Of a stretch of DNA of 64,000 nucleotides, positions 43,158-54,622 are shown piece by piece. The notes under the pieces were generated by a model. The model saw nothing but the letters and a program-made list of their open reading frames with translations, was not told the DNA's origin and did not search any database. The DNA is from Euglena gracilis. Its lineage: Eukaryota; Euglenida; Euglenophyceae; Euglenales. Location: the NCBI GenBank assembly GCA_039621445.1, contig CP154954.1, positions 22,084,954-22,148,953 on the forward strand. The letters are read 5' to 3'. Position 1 is the stretch's first letter, and each line of letters starts with the position of its first letter. The position numbers and the translations under genes were made by a program.

Positions 43158-44890
43158 CCGTGCCCCGGGCCCAAGGAAACGTCTCTTTTGGCCCTCGCCA
43201 CAAGAAGAACCTCCTTGTGACTCCCTGTGCCGCCACAGGTCGCGGGGTGCTTATACTGTGGGTGTAATGTACAAAAGATTGCTGAGTGATACTTGTTCAG
43301 GGTGCGGAGGTTAGTGGTTAAAGGAAGATGAGCAAATGTCACCTTCAATATATATTGGGCGGGGTGGGGGGCGTTTGTACCTCTTTTGCCACAGGATGGC
43401 GTGTTTATGTCAGGTTTTTGGTTTTTGTGTGCTTTGCTTCCTTCCGCGTCTTTGTGACCCATTGATTTGTCTTTGGCTCGGCGTGTGGCTCTGCCCAAGG
43501 GGTAACTAGGGGTAACTGAGCTGTGTCTTCTTTGCTCATTTTGTAATCTCTGACCTTGGGGTGCAAACATAGCAGGTGAGAGTTTGTGCTCAAAGGTCTT
43601 CAGACAGAATATGCTGAGTGGGCGGAAGACAGGGTGATCGTCTTTTTCATCTCATCTTTGGAAGAATACAAGCTCCAAACGAGCTGCCTGCTGATTTCTC
43701 TGATTAGTGTGAAGGACAGGCCTTGCCAAATGTCTGCTTCTGCGGCCGGCCGTTGCCACCCTTCCCGCTGCCCCAGAAGGGCCTTGAGGAGGGTGGCCGT
43801 CAAGGAGCGCGCTTCTTGTCCCATGCCCCCGTAGCAATCCATGACAAATGGCATCAACCGCCAGCCCAGTCGTTGGCATGTTGCATCATATTTGGCATGC
43901 TTTTCAGCCTCCTGACGTGTTTGCCATTGTGAAAGGCTCTCTGCACTCCGCAGTGGATGACTTTGTGCAAGGGTGTGGCGGATTGTCACATCCACTGCAA
44001 CGGTCCAAGCGAGGAATGAAGATGTCTCCGGGCCGGGAACGGTCATCAGCTCATTGGCTTGCAAAGCGTATAGCAGGTCCATTCAATGTGTCCCAAAGTG
44101 TTTTCTGGCGGGCAAGCATGCTCTGCTGATTCCACCAACGTTGTGAATTGTGTGGAGACTGTGCCTGAGGGATCAAGTTTTTGTCACTGGCCCATTGTGG
44201 TAGTGGGGCCATTTGACCAAGTTCGTTGAGGGCTGTCCCTAAACAATCGTCGGCGTTCTTGGGAAGGATGTCCATGGCAGCGGGCAGGCCCAACACAGAG
44301 GGAGCTCTAAAGTCCACCACTTGAGACAATCTGGCAGGCACACGTTGAAATAGTGGATCGGAGATTCCCAGTCCACCCCATCTGATGGCCATGGAAACTT
44401 GCAACCATTCTTCTGGGGTGCAAGGGGGGCCGAGCATGCCACTGAATGTTTCCCGAATAATTCCTGACAATGTCTTACATGCCGCTCTTGCAGAAGTGAT
44501 TTTGCAGGCGCGCAAGAGGTCATTCACTTTGCAAGAGGATAAACAAAAACGAAGCAAGGTGAATTGCACATGCGATTGAGGTAGGTGCTGAAGTATTGTG
44601 CAAGAACGTCAGATGTCTTCAATGCGCTTACTCCAAACTTCTTCACAGAAGCGGTCATCTTGGGTGTGGTGAACAGGGACCCCCAAATCTTTCAAACCAG
44701 AACCAGCAACAAAGGCAGTCAGTGGTATTTGATGTAAGGGGCTGTCCTGTGGCGTGCCAGGGAGAATGCAAGGGGCACCTTCTGTTGATGTGAACGCTGG
44801 TCCCCACGATCGACATTTTGCGGGGCTCGCGGCCAACCCAAGCGTGGCAGCCTCGCTTGTTCTTTTCCCTGTGCTGGTGTGAGAGGAAGA
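43158..44890 (-). mobile_element. Non-LTR retrotransposon copy 3, 5'-truncated
   Basis: On the minus strand the sequence enters after the RT catalytic motif (LGLAASPAKCRSWGPAF, about 44880) and continues through the RT thumb (frames 44609-44968 and 44051-44569, with one break) to the C-terminal endonuclease-like region (43600-44082; VDVTIRHTLAQS, GWRLMPFVMDCYGGM). It stops at 43600-43602. The 3' tail to 43158 matches the tail of copy 2 (44926-45135). The missing 5' part is typical of target-primed reverse transcription. No poly-A tail ends it. Confidence 0.72.
43600..44569 (-). pseudogene. RT thumb and endonuclease-like C-terminus of copy 3
   Basis: Two overlapping frames (44051-44569 and 43600-44082) align in order with the single product of copy 2: QFTLLRFCLSSCKVNDLLR, a GGLGISDP strand, then the ID-VT-R-H core and FVMDCYGGMG. 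The frame break near 44060 makes it non-functional. The zinc cluster seen in copy 2 is missing here, so an internal deletion is likely. Confidence 0.6.
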
Positions 44891-47800
44891 CACATTCACG
44901 GCGGGTAGCACAGCTTCACCCAGACCGTGCCCCGGGCCCAGGGAGACGTCTTTTTTGGCCCTCGCCACAAGGAGAAACTCCTCATGACTCCCTGTGCAGC
45001 CACAGGTCGCCGGTAGATACTATGGGTGTAAAGTACAAAACGTTGTATGGAGTGCCGTGCATGTCCCGCGGTCAGTGGTTAGAGGAAAATGGGAAAGTCC
45101 CATCTTCAATATATACGGCGGGGAGAGAGGGGTGTGTGTGTGCTTTGCTTGCCACTGTTGGCGTGTTTGAGTCATTTGCTGATTTTTCTTGGTGTTTTTG
45201 GTTTCAGAGCCGTCCGAGTGTGGCAGGTAAGAAAGATGGCCCCATGGCCATTGTTCTGTGTGGGCCACCGAAGGTGGTAGAGGTGATAGAGGTGGCAAGC
45301 GCACTGGATGAAGTCACACTCAGAAATACGGGGAATGCGTACCAGCGCTACTGCAATCAAGCAGTTGCTCAGGACACTGTCCCCATGCCAGTTGTCGTGC
45401 CAGCTCGCGCATCAAAGCCATTCCAAGCCCCTGCCATGCACTGGCCTCCACACCCCGCCACTCCCAGCCGTTATGTTGGCTTGTTTGGAGGCGGATGCAT
45501 GTGGAGGCGAATCCTTGGCCTGCTTCACTCATGCCACCGTGGCAGTCCATCACCAGTGGGATAAATGTCCAAACTCGTCGCTTGCAAGGCTCCCCATATT
45601 TGACGATTTTGTCTTCTTCCTGTCGATTGTGCCAATTGTCCACCGGAGCTGGAGGTGACCTAGAAGGTGCAAGTGGGTGCCTCACTGTGACATCAATGGC
45701 TGCGGGACCATTTGCGTCGAATCGAGTGATAAAATCATCACCCGGTCGTGTTCCATCCTCAGCTTTTTCTTCTCGACGTGCAGGAAAGCCAGCTCGTTGT
45801 GCCAGATTCAAGACAAAGCTTTGCACTGCCCCGTGCCGCCGAAAGAGGTTGTTACGGTGGCAGCAGACGAGGTGGTGGCCGGCTGTGTCAAGTGGGCTCA
45901 TGCATCGAGGACATCCAGGAGAGTTGCTTTCTTCTGTTTTTACCACAGGAGCGCCAAGCGTCCATTGGAGGAGGGCAACAAACTCTTTTGTGGGAACAAG
46001 GGTTTTTGTGCCAGCAGAGGGGACTGCACATGTCCAGGCCATGGCATGAGGCCTTGTTTGGCAGGAAAATCGAACGGCATCGGATCCGGACAGGGACTTT
46101 TCCAGTTTCTTTTGGCGCAGAATTGAGCAGACGTTTCTGTGACACCATTTCTCGTGGTAATTGGGTGGCACGGGTGCAGTAATCTGTTAAGCCTGCATGG
46201 GCTGACCTTCAAATCTTCAAATCCGGTGGATTCATATTGCGGATTACAAAGTCTGGCAGCCCCAGCATCGTTTCAGCCCTTTGGAGAAAGTCCAGTTGGG
46301 CTGACCACCGTGCAGCGAGTCGGCATTCCTGCGGATCCTTGATTCCTAGTCCCCCCAAACGGGGTGGCAAGGTGGCCTGTGACCATTGGTTGTCATCAAC
46401 TGGTGCTGTCATGATGCAACTCAGTGTGTTTCGTAAACAGTGGCTCAGCAACAAGCATTGATCCCCAGCAAGAGGCAGTGGAGTTCCCCTTAATAAGTCA
46501 TTGACGCGACACGCATCCAAACACTGTCGCAAAAGGGTGTACTGGACATGGGCACTTGGCACAAGCTGTAGGAGATTGCATGCCTTCAGAACCATTTCAA
46601 CTCGTGGAGCCCAGACAGTGGAGGCGAACCCCCCCCTTGCTGGGTGGCAGACTGGCGGTCCAAGGACCTTGAGGCCACTTGCTTCAGAATATGACTGCAC
46701 TGGGATTTGTTGGGGCGGGGTTGTGTTGGCTGGGAGGCTGGACCATTCCATTCCAAAGGCAGGTCCCCACAACCGACACTTGCACCTATTCAGGGAAACC
46801 CCAATGAGGGGTCCTTCACACAGAATGTATCGGACTGCTGTTTCCAGTTGTTCTGGGGTGCCCACGAGATGGGCATCGTCCAAGTACCATGCTTGCCATC
46901 CGACCAGCTCACCCACTTTTTCAACCAGATTTTGAACTGCAATTGCGAACGCCGCAGGACCGCATGGGTCACCTTGTTGCACACCACTTTTGCTGCGGAA
47001 GGAGGTTGAACCGCAGTACAAAGTGGAATGCTCACTGTAGCAGCTCTCCATCCATGCTGTCATCTCAGGGCAGCGTTCTCGAACAGCGTCCAACATACCT
47101 TCACAGCGCAGGCAGTTGAAAGCATTTGCAAAGTCCAATTGCAGCACACCCCAATCTTGAGCACCTGTGTGATGGAGACAGCCAACAAGCTGCTGAAGCC
47201 CAATGGCGACAATGGAACAAGGATCAGAATGGCCAACACCGAACTGTCCAGGTAGATTGTTGCAAACTGCTGTTCTCACCACTTCCGGTCTCATGATCAC
47301 TTTTCCCACCAGACGACGCAGGCACTCGCCCGCTGCTATGGGCCTGGTTCCCTCTTCTTCTGGAGTAGGTGGGCATTGGTTGCCAAAATCATCGGTGTTT
47401 TTGGCTGCCCTCACTTTCCGCAAGGCTGTCAGTCTGACTGCTGCCATGATTGCGGCAGGTCCTTTTGGCAAACCATTGTCAATGGTGCGGTAACAGAAGG
47501 CCGTGAGTTCGTCCAAAAGGTCATCTGCATGGCGTCCTGCATCATGACCCAGCAAACACCGAAGGTGGTCGGGCATCAAGCCAGAGGGGCCTGGGGAGGA
47601 TTCTGGGCCAAAGCTGAAGACTGCCTATAGCATTATGGTCCAACGTTGTTGCATGTCTTCCTCGGAAGTGGCAGCTGGTAGCGAACGTCTCATGGTCGCC
47701 GGGCCAAGTCCAGGAGGTGGTTCATGTGGATGTAATTGCCGGAGGCGTTCGCGTACCAAAGGGTTGTCGGGATCTTGAACGCCATCCGAAGTGAACAAAT

Positions 47801-47905
47801 TGCAGGCTTTGGATACTGCACCCCTGCCGACCAGTCGTTCCAGTCTGGAGACAAATTCTTCTTTTGTTACACAATGGCTTTCGATGATTCTTTTTGCACC
47901 ACCGT
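44891..47905 (-). mobile_element. Non-LTR retrotransposon copy 2
   Basis: It contains the N-terminal helical region (KRIIESHCVTKEEF ... LRQLHP, about 47900-47730), RT, zinc cluster, endonuclease-like domain and 3' tail (to about 44926). Its 5' end abuts the RT ORF of copy 1, so copy 2 replaces the 3' part of copy 1. Copies 2 and 3 share the last 200 bases, ending near accgtgcccc. Confidence 0.7.
45320..47905 (-). pseudogene. Reverse transcriptase with zinc cluster and restriction-like endonuclease-like domain
   Basis: RT is in 46209-47579 and its upstream extension: GPSGLMPDHL start motif, LQLDFANAFNCL (motif A), GVQQGDPCGP (motif B), YLDD at 46875-46886 (motif C), and a thumb ending GGLGIKDPQE. 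After a frame change near 46190 the 283-codon frame 45320-46171 holds a gag-knuckle-like C-P-R-C ... H-H-L-V-C-C cluster. It then has RPGDDFI, AIDVTVRHPL, a Lys in EEDKIVKY and FIPLVMDCHGG, the order of a PD-(D/E)XK-type nuclease found at the C-terminus of R2-like and related non-LTR elements. A TAG near 47630 and the frame change disable it. Exact clade is not assignable by eye. Confidence 0.72.
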
Positions 47906-49990
47906 TGGGAAGTGTCGCTGCCGGATGCGCTCGCGAAGGCAGCAGGGTTTGTCAGGCGGCTGCTTTCCGGGTGACGGGCCCCAAGCGTTGAGCACAGATC
48001 GTGGGCGGCTTGCTGGCACATGCGATCGTCCGGCGCGGCGGCATAGTCGGGGCACGCAACTTTCTTATGACCGTGCGTATGAAATTGGCACAGCGCTGCG
48101 GCACGCGCTGCTCCTTGATGGAATGCTGGGATTCGGAGGCCACAGCCACCCAGGGAGAGCGGTAGCGCCGCTTGGAGCCGCTGGTCCGAACCCAGGGCCT
48201 GCCCCAAGATGTCCTCGAAGGCACCGAAGATGATTTCGCCGCAGCGAGTGACTTCACGCTGCGCTTGGTAGGAGTCCGAGGCGCGCAGGAGGTGGTTCAC
48301 ACGGCAGCCGTCCAGGCAGTACCGCAAGAGGTGGTGTGCCAGCTGAGGATCGGCGACATAGGTAACGAGGTCCGCAGCTTGCTCAATCCTCTCCGTTGCT
48401 TCAGCCCAGGTGGCGCTGGTGTGGTCCGTGGAGGCGGGGAAGTCGACTGGGCTGCCTAGGACCGTGATTCCTGACCCCTCACACCAGGGTACTGTTCGCA
48501 ACTGCTCCCGGTCGGGGAGGCCGCCCGAGGCCGGCCCCCAGAGGACGCACTTTGCCAGGTTCAGCTGCACCCCTGTGCGTGTACTCTCGCTGCGTAGGAA
48601 GTCGAGGCACTTTTGAAGGACCGGTGGCTCCCCAACAAGGATGCCGTCGTCCAGGTACCAGCAAGACCACAACAGTTCCGCTTGGGTGCTGATAGCTTCA
48701 GCAATGGATTGGAGACCCACCGCGAAGCCAATCGGTCCAAGGGGGCAGCCTTGGTGCGTGCCTCTGGTGGATGGCAAAACGCGGCCGTCGCTGAAGAGGG
48801 GAGCTGGTTGACCGTACGCAAACCGCAAGTAATTGAAGAGCGCGGGTGTGCGTGCTTCGGCCTCCCGCAGCGAGACCCCCCTGTCTAGGGAGTTGAAGGC
48901 GTTAGCCAGGTCCACTTGAAGGACCGCCCAATTCCCTTGGGGGCTCAGCTTCCTGATCAGGTTCTGGGTTGCCAGGGCGACGGCCTCAGCTGCATTGGAG
49001 ACCCCCACACCTACCTGCAGCGGGCTCAGCTTGCCAACCTGATCCTTGGCGGCCCCAGTGTGCAGTAGCGCCTTGCCCACAAGGCGGCGAATGGTGTCGC
49101 CCACGGCGATCGGACGTACGCCGTCACCCTTCTTCCGCAAGGGCGTAAGGTTGGCGGCGCACCACCAGGGCGCCTGCTCCGTGGGGAGTAAGCCGTCCAC
49201 CCAGGAGAGTTTCCCCAGTGCCGTGAGCAATCTGGCTCCATGGCCTGGTCTGCGGACCGCGTCTTGGAGGTGGCATGGACGTGACCCCGATGGGCCAGGC
49301 GATGAGGTCCGAGGGAACCTCAGGATGGCTTCCCGCAGGAGCTATTCCCACCGAACTTCCTGGCCGTCAGGAAAAGGGGGTAGTCTTCGTGAGATGGTTC
49401 AGGGTGCAGCGCCTCCAGTTTGGCCCAGACAGCCGGGTCGCTGGAGCGGTGTGTCCCTTCGGACAGGAGGACTTGAAGGGCCTTCGCTGGGGCCCCTTCG
49501 CCAACCAGTGTCCGTGCCTGCCGAAGCGTAGCGTCTGGGATGGCAGCTGGCTCGGTGCGAGCCTTTTTCGCCGCGCGGGTCTCTACGGCTACCGGTGGCA
49601 GTTTGGTAGAGTTCTGCAGGTCACTCCAAAGGGTGGTGTAATCCCATTGCCTGAACAGTTTGACCCGCCGCGTGATCGCAGAGGAAATGTCTTCCGGCGC
49701 TTCTCTCCCCCCGCTGGGGACGGTTCGTAGGACCAATTTGGGGAAAGCCAACACTGCGAACAGGGTGTCCGCCGTTGGCCTTCCGACATATTCCAGCAAG
49801 ACGTCGGACAGGGTCTCAGATGCATCCCGTTGGTTCGCAGCCGGCACGTGGAGCACTGTTTTCACGGCTTAACAGGATGTCTTGTATAGCGACCGGCGCT
49901 GGGGGCACATGATGCGCGGCAGAACGACGTGCCGCAGGTCATTGTTGTTGCCGCTGGGGTCGATGATCATGGTGGCCTGGGTGTCGTCCG
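47906..49990 (-). pseudogene. Non-LTR retrotransposon copy 1: N-terminal region and reverse transcriptase
   Basis: The upstream frame 49320-49865 has a helical RNA-binding-like N-terminus (VKLFRQWDYTTLW, ATLRQARTLVGEG, KLEALHP). After a frameshift near 49330 the RT frame (from 49230 down) shows RPIAVGDTIRRLVGK, LQVDLANAFNSLDR, THQGCPLGP and YLDD at 48646-48657. The thumb ends LGGCGLRIPA. Homology to this family stops near 47906, where copy 2 begins, so the zinc and endonuclease parts are lost. It is a clearly different, GC-richer sequence from copies 2 and 3, thus an older or separate subfamily. The frame is open upstream of 49865 to about 49990 after one TAA. Confidence 0.7.
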
Positions 49991-50069
49991 CAGGGTGAGC
50001 GAGGTCAGTGGTGTTTTCTGGTGCGATGAATTAGCGGAATGAATTAGGATCGACGCAGTTTGAGCAGAA

Positions 50070-50364
50070 ATGGTGTGGGCGTCCTGTGTTTTCCATACGC
50101 CTACCAATATTTTGACTTTCAGCCTGGTAAACCAAGGACAATTTCCAAGAGGTCTGATAAATACAACGGCCAAATCGGAAAGAAAGTTCACCCAGAGGAT
50201 AAGAAAAAGGCTGATAAGGTCGCTGTTGGTCCTGTTGTCCTTGGCGTCCTCCTTTTTGTTGTACTTGGTTCAGGTTCAATTCCGTCCTGTGATCATGTTG
50301 TCTTCGTATTTCTTCAGCACTCCTTCAAATCATTCAGAATGCGAGGACTGCTTCCTTTGCATAG
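50070..50364 (+). CDS. RAMP4/SERP1-type ER membrane protein, three exons
   Basis: Exon 1 is just the ATG (50070-50072). Intron 1 is 50073-50122 (GTGTGG ... TTTCAG, 50 nt), exon 2 is 50123-50273, intron 2 is 50274-50317 (GTTCAA ... TTCTTCAG, 44 nt) and exon 3 is 50318-50364 with stop TAG. Joined, it gives 66 residues: a basic cytosolic N-terminus (SKRSDKY, KKVHPEDKKK), then VAVGPVVLGVLLFVVLGSA as a tail-anchoring membrane segment and LLQIIQNA. This fits the ribosome-associated RAMP4 family (usually 60-75 residues; conserved VGP, FVV-GSA and Q-I-I-Q), which stabilises nascent membrane proteins at the Sec61 translocon. Phases agree at both junctions. It starts only 80 bases from the non-LTR copy. 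I think it is a genuine host gene; retention as a pseudogene cannot be excluded. Confidence 0.85.
50073..50122 (+). other. Intron 1 of the RAMP4-like gene
   Basis: GT...AG, 50 nt, with pyrimidine-rich ttttgactttcag end; it lies directly after the initiator ATG. Confidence 0.75.
50274..50317 (+). other. Intron 2 of the RAMP4-like gene
   Basis: GT...AG, 44 nt. Its removal joins GGT TCA G to CA, restoring the conserved G-S-A and the following L-L-Q-I-I-Q. Confidence 0.82.
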
Positions 50365-52689
50365 ACTTTCAAAAACGTTTGCCATTTCTTCTCCCTCCCA
50401 TTCCCCATTTCTTTGCTCCTTGTGAACCGCATTTCCTGGGTTTCGAACATTTGTTGTAAGTGACACTGCTGGTGGTTTTTTCAATGTTCCTGAACCCCAC
50501 CTTAATAGGATATTAATTCACTTCAAGGGATGAAATTAGAAAAAAAACGGAATGAAATAATTTCCATACACTTCTGTTCATTTTTCGAGGTGAACATTGT
50601 AAAAGCAAAAAAAAATGCAGAAAAGGTAAAAACCATAGACTCATTGGCCACAGGATGCTAAAGCAGGGGCAAAACATCTTGACACACTGCAGAACACCAC
50701 TTTCAAGCAATTACCTCTAGTTAAAAAAAAAACTGAAATGTGAAACAGTGAGAAAAAAGTTTTTGCTCAAATTTGAAGGTGCATTTTTCCATGATTTGGG
50801 AGAATCTGATAAATGTGGGGGGCCTCCCTGTCATCTCTGGACCAAGAATGGTGTTTTCACTCTTTTCAGTATTTGGGCAAAGTTTCCGTCAAAAGGGATT
50901 CATCTGGGGGATTGAAAATTATGTTATTGAAAACGCGGTTCAACGACAGTGCACAGCTTTTTCATTCTTTTCTCAAATCAGGCAATTTTTCGGGGCTCCC
51001 ACCTAACCACAACCCCCCCTTGTTTGGGGGGGAGTCAGAAATTAAGAGAGGACGAAACCCAGACCCAATTGCTCACTTAAGGGGTCAAATGAGGGGGGGT
51101 TGTGGTACTTTTCCCGTCGACCATGACCTAAACAACTGGGTCAGGCCGAAAAGGTTTGCTGAAACGTCAAAAATACAGAGTTGCACCTCGAAAACATCCA
51201 TTTGGCGTTGGTTTGGAGCTTTACAGGAACCAGAGCAACAAAACCAACCCAAAACGAAATCCAGTTTCTCCCTTTGGTCACAAAGGTTTCCACCAGTGCT
51301 GCTGAGTGAAGTTAAGGGGAACGGAAAAGGGGAGGGGTTTGACACACATTTTCTGCCACTTGGGTTCATTTTTACCATTCTTTGAGGAAGTGGAAGGAAT
51401 ATGTGCAGAAATCGCCGCATTTGTCGTCTTTTGCCGAAGTCCATTTTAGAAAAGGTTCCGCTCACAGACTTAAGAGCCTTTGCCTTCAGTCTGTGCGCCA
51501 CCTGGCTGGTGTCCGCTGGCTCTCTCATCCAACGATTGTTTCCAGAGCAGGGAAAAAGATCACAGGTTTCAAGGTCAGAACTTTTTTCAAAGCCGCGGTG
51601 CCCCCAAAAAAAAAGGCCGCATAGTTCGACAAAAAAACCGGTGTGCTTATACTCGCTTAGGGTGCGTGGGGATCGGGACGCTGTCGGCTGCATTTTTGGT
51701 TGGGTTTTTGGTTGCGAGCTGAGGGTATTTGTTTGTGTCGTTCCCCCCCGGAGGCAAGCCAACTCCAGTGGGTCACTGAATCCATGGTTTGGTCGTCCAC
51801 CCCCCCCTCCTGGTGCTGGGCCGGAGCGTTTCGGCCCCCCACCGCCAAGGCGGGGGTCCTGACCAACCCAAAGGGTGCACGGGACGTCTTGAAAAAGGCC
51901 CGGCTGCCCCCCTCCCGGCAATTTGGGGGGGAAAAAATGTTGTTTTCCCCAAAAAAGTGGCCGATTTTTTTTTGGGAGGCGCCAGGCCACGAAATTTTGC
52001 AGTAGGGCCCACCCCTTTCTTAGACTGGAGGGGGTGTGCCCCTCCCCCGAAAAAGGACTAGGGGGCGGGGGAATATGATGCAGCAATTTTCGACCCATGC
52101 AAAGTGGCTGAAACTTTTGAGTTCTTAATTTGAAATTCTTGGTGCGATTGCAGCGTAGGAAGGTGACCGCCGCTGTCTTTCTTTAAGTGTTCAAGGGGCG
52201 TAGCAAGGGACAGGTTGAGAAATGGTTGCAAAATCCCCCCTCAAAATTGTGCCAAAAATTCCGCGGCACGCCGCATGGCCTCCTGAACGAGGTCGGGTGC
52301 CAGGGAGGATTATTTTTTTGGAACGAAAGAAATTTTCAAAAAAGCAACGCCAGTCTAATCCTTTGAGGGGCACCTGGTGTCTTCTTTTTTTTATAGCTTT
52401 TGAACATTTATTTTTTTCAGCCTTCCGGAGTGCTTTGTGTTTTTTCCCCGCCTGTCCCTGTCCCCGTGACTTTCGTTGCAAAAAAAAATCGGTTTTTTTG
52501 ACGAAACAGTTTTTTTCTTCTTCAAAAAACACCCAAAAAAAGCAACAAAATGTCCAGGTGACAACGCAAGAAAACCATTCCCCCCTAAAAATGCATAAAA
52601 ATGGTGCAAAAATGTGTTTATGTTTCCCCCCGCTTCCTCATTGGTCGGTCAGGGCACCTCGGACGTTTTTTTTTTTTTGCAAAACCTCA
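50365..52689. other. Intergenic, low-complexity DNA
   Basis: Contains the 3' flank of the RAMP4-like gene, A/T- and C/G-run-rich stretches and a 337-codon minus-strand open frame (51085-52098) of Pro/Gly/Arg-rich composition that I do not accept as a gene. At 52380-52550 there are many T8 and A8 runs. Confidence 0.55.
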
Positions 52690-52917
52690 CGTTGACGTGC
52701 ACAGGTTCCTGACCACATCAAAGGCTGTTGTCATCAACCCGTTGTTGGTAAACAGGCGCATAATCTGCGAGCTCCTGGATCGCTGGCGCGGCACGTTGGC
52801 ATGGTCGCTGGGTTGTATAAGAAGTTGATGAAGCACTGGGAGGATTTGGGCTGGAGCCACGGGGTCGGTGAGGCAGAGGTGGATCAACCACATACAACCC
52901 TTGTTCATCAGCCGCAA
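52690..52917 (-). CDS. Possible terminal exon of an unknown gene
   Basis: The minus-strand frame reads MNKGCMWLIHLCLTDP ... IQPSDHANVPRQRSRSSQ, MRLFTNNGLMTTAFDVV, ending TGA. Composition is balanced and helical, unlike its surroundings. No family is recognised and no splice site is confirmed. Confidence 0.25.
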
Positions 52918-53275
52918 TCACCTTGTTGTGTCACCACCTGGGGACATTGGAGGGGATTGGCTGGGCCCTCTGGTCAGATGCAGGCAGGTGCAAAATTTCT
53001 TGGAAGGAGGGGGCTTTGGAGGGGGGACATTGGTCACGAGAAAACTCGGCGCAAAATGGCAGAAAACTTTTTTCGGGCATAAACCCTCAAAATCACGTTT
53101 TTACGCACTTTTAAAAGAAATTGGCAAAAATGTATTCAAAACTTCACTTCCCAACACAAAGTGCCGGGGAAGGAAAATTTCAGAGGTCCTGGACCCCCCA
53201 GAGGGCAACCCCTGTGACTGGGAGGCCTCCAACCCAGGTGGGGTGGTCAGGAAAAAAAGAACATCGGAAAAAACT

Positions 53276-53490
53276 AAACCCCCCCAAATAACACCCCCCC
53301 AACCCCCCCCCCCAAATAACACACCCCCCCCTCGAGGGCCGATTTCGAGCACCCAAATAACACCCCCCCCTGTTTTCCTTTGGTTTTCCATGCAAAAATA
53401 ACCCCCCCCCCCCAAATAACACCCCCCCTGGGGCCCCAGTTCGGGTGCCCAAATAACACACCGGGGGGGGTGTTATTTGGGGGGGTTTAC
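53276..53490. repeat. C-rich repeat with caaataacacccccc units
   Basis: At least six units of ccaaataacaccccccc type with variable C runs. The last unit is inverted, giving an AAATAACAC/GTGTTATTT hairpin near 53450-53479. Confidence 0.8.
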
Positions 53491-53521
53491 TCAACTCCCA
53501 TTTTTGAAGGTTTTGGGTGTA

Positions 53522-53893
53522 CAGTAGGGAAACTAAATAGTGGGACGGCCCTGGGAAACTAAATAGTGGGACACCCCCAAAAAATGCTGATCCCTCGGAG
53601 ACCGTCAGCGCGTTGCAAAGGGTTTTCAAATTGTTGCAATATCAGGAGGCTTCAATGTGTGGCATGTATAAGGTGTACCCAGTACCGTCCAATGGATGGC
53701 CTAGGGCCGTGGGGGGCCTGTCATTAACGGGTGGGACCAACATCAGCGTCGAGCACAGCAGCAAGACAGCTGGGCATCGACGCGTGTATACCTCGAATTT
53801 GTTCGGGAGAAATGTCAGCAAAAGCACGCTGCAGAGCTGCCCAAGGTTTGTTTCGGTTAGGGAAAACACATCCTTCGAGCTTTGTGAGCAAGA
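53522..53893 (+). repeat. Left terminal inverted repeat of the Tc1-like element
   Basis: Matches the reverse complement of about 54250-54622 with a few substitutions; ends at the caaagctcgaagg region. Confidence 0.85.
53724..53890 (-). pseudogene. Transposase C-terminal fragment in the left arm
   Basis: The minus-strand frame encodes LEGCVFPNRNK to VLDADVGPTR and a TAA (53724-53726), the same tail as in the right arm, without the catalytic Glu motif. Confidence 0.75.
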
Positions 53894-54147
53894 AGCACGA
53901 CGTCCTGGCTGCAATGCTGTGAAGATGCTGGATGACGGGTCCTGCACAAGCTTCTGCTTGGAGATAGCGGATCTCCTCGGTTTGCCAGGCGTAGGAGTGG
54001 GGAGGTCTCCGCGGTCCATTGCAAATGATGCATTTTCCAAGCTCCCATTCGAAAACCGTTCCCCCTGTGAACTGTGAGGCACAGGCTTAGCAAATGGGAG
54101 GAAACGATGGGCTGGGGCAGATGCAGCTCTCCTAGATAAGAGGTGGA

Positions 54148-54420
54148 TTGAACACCCTGCCCCCCTCCCCCCATGCAAGGCGAAGAAACGAGGCCTGTTT
54201 GCGGCCCGCAATGAGCCCGGAACTCAACCCGATCGAGCACCTGTGGGTGCTTGTGCTCGCAAAGCTCGAAGGATGTGTTTTCCCTGACCGAAACAAACTT
54301 TGGGCAGCTCTGCAGCGTGCTTTTGCTGACATTTCTCCCGAACAAATTCGAGGTATACGTGCGTCGATGCCCAGCTGCCTTGCTGCTGTGCTCGACGCTG
54401 ATGTTGGTCCCACCCGTTAA
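54148..54420 (+). pseudogene. Tc1/mariner transposase C-terminal fragment
   Basis: The frame contains SPELNPIEHLW with the third catalytic acidic residue (Glu at 54235-54237), then RNKLWAALQRAFADIS and PEQIRGIRASMPSCL, the standard end of Tc1-type DDE transposases (W-A-ADI, R-SMP-R-V). The HTH DNA-binding domains and the first two Asp residues are missing, so it cannot act on its own. Confidence 0.85.
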
Positions 54421-54622
54421 TGACAGGCCCCCCACGGCCCTAGGCCATCCATTGGATGGCACTGGGTACACCTTATACATGCCACACATTGAAGCCTCCT
54501 GATATTGCAACAATTTGAAAACCCTTTGCAACTCGCTGACGGTCTCCAGGGGATCAGCATTTTTTGGGGGTGTCCCACTATTTAGTTTCCCTGGATCGTC
54601 CCACTATTCAGTTTCCCTACTG
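54250..54622 (-). repeat. Right terminal inverted repeat of the Tc1-like element
   Basis: Inverted copy of the left arm; outer end CCCTACTG followed by TA. Confidence 0.85.

Noticed and set aside
51085-52098. 337-codon minus-strand open frame
   Set aside because: Pro/Gly/Arg-rich composition with homopolymer runs, no motif, no splice or neighbour support.
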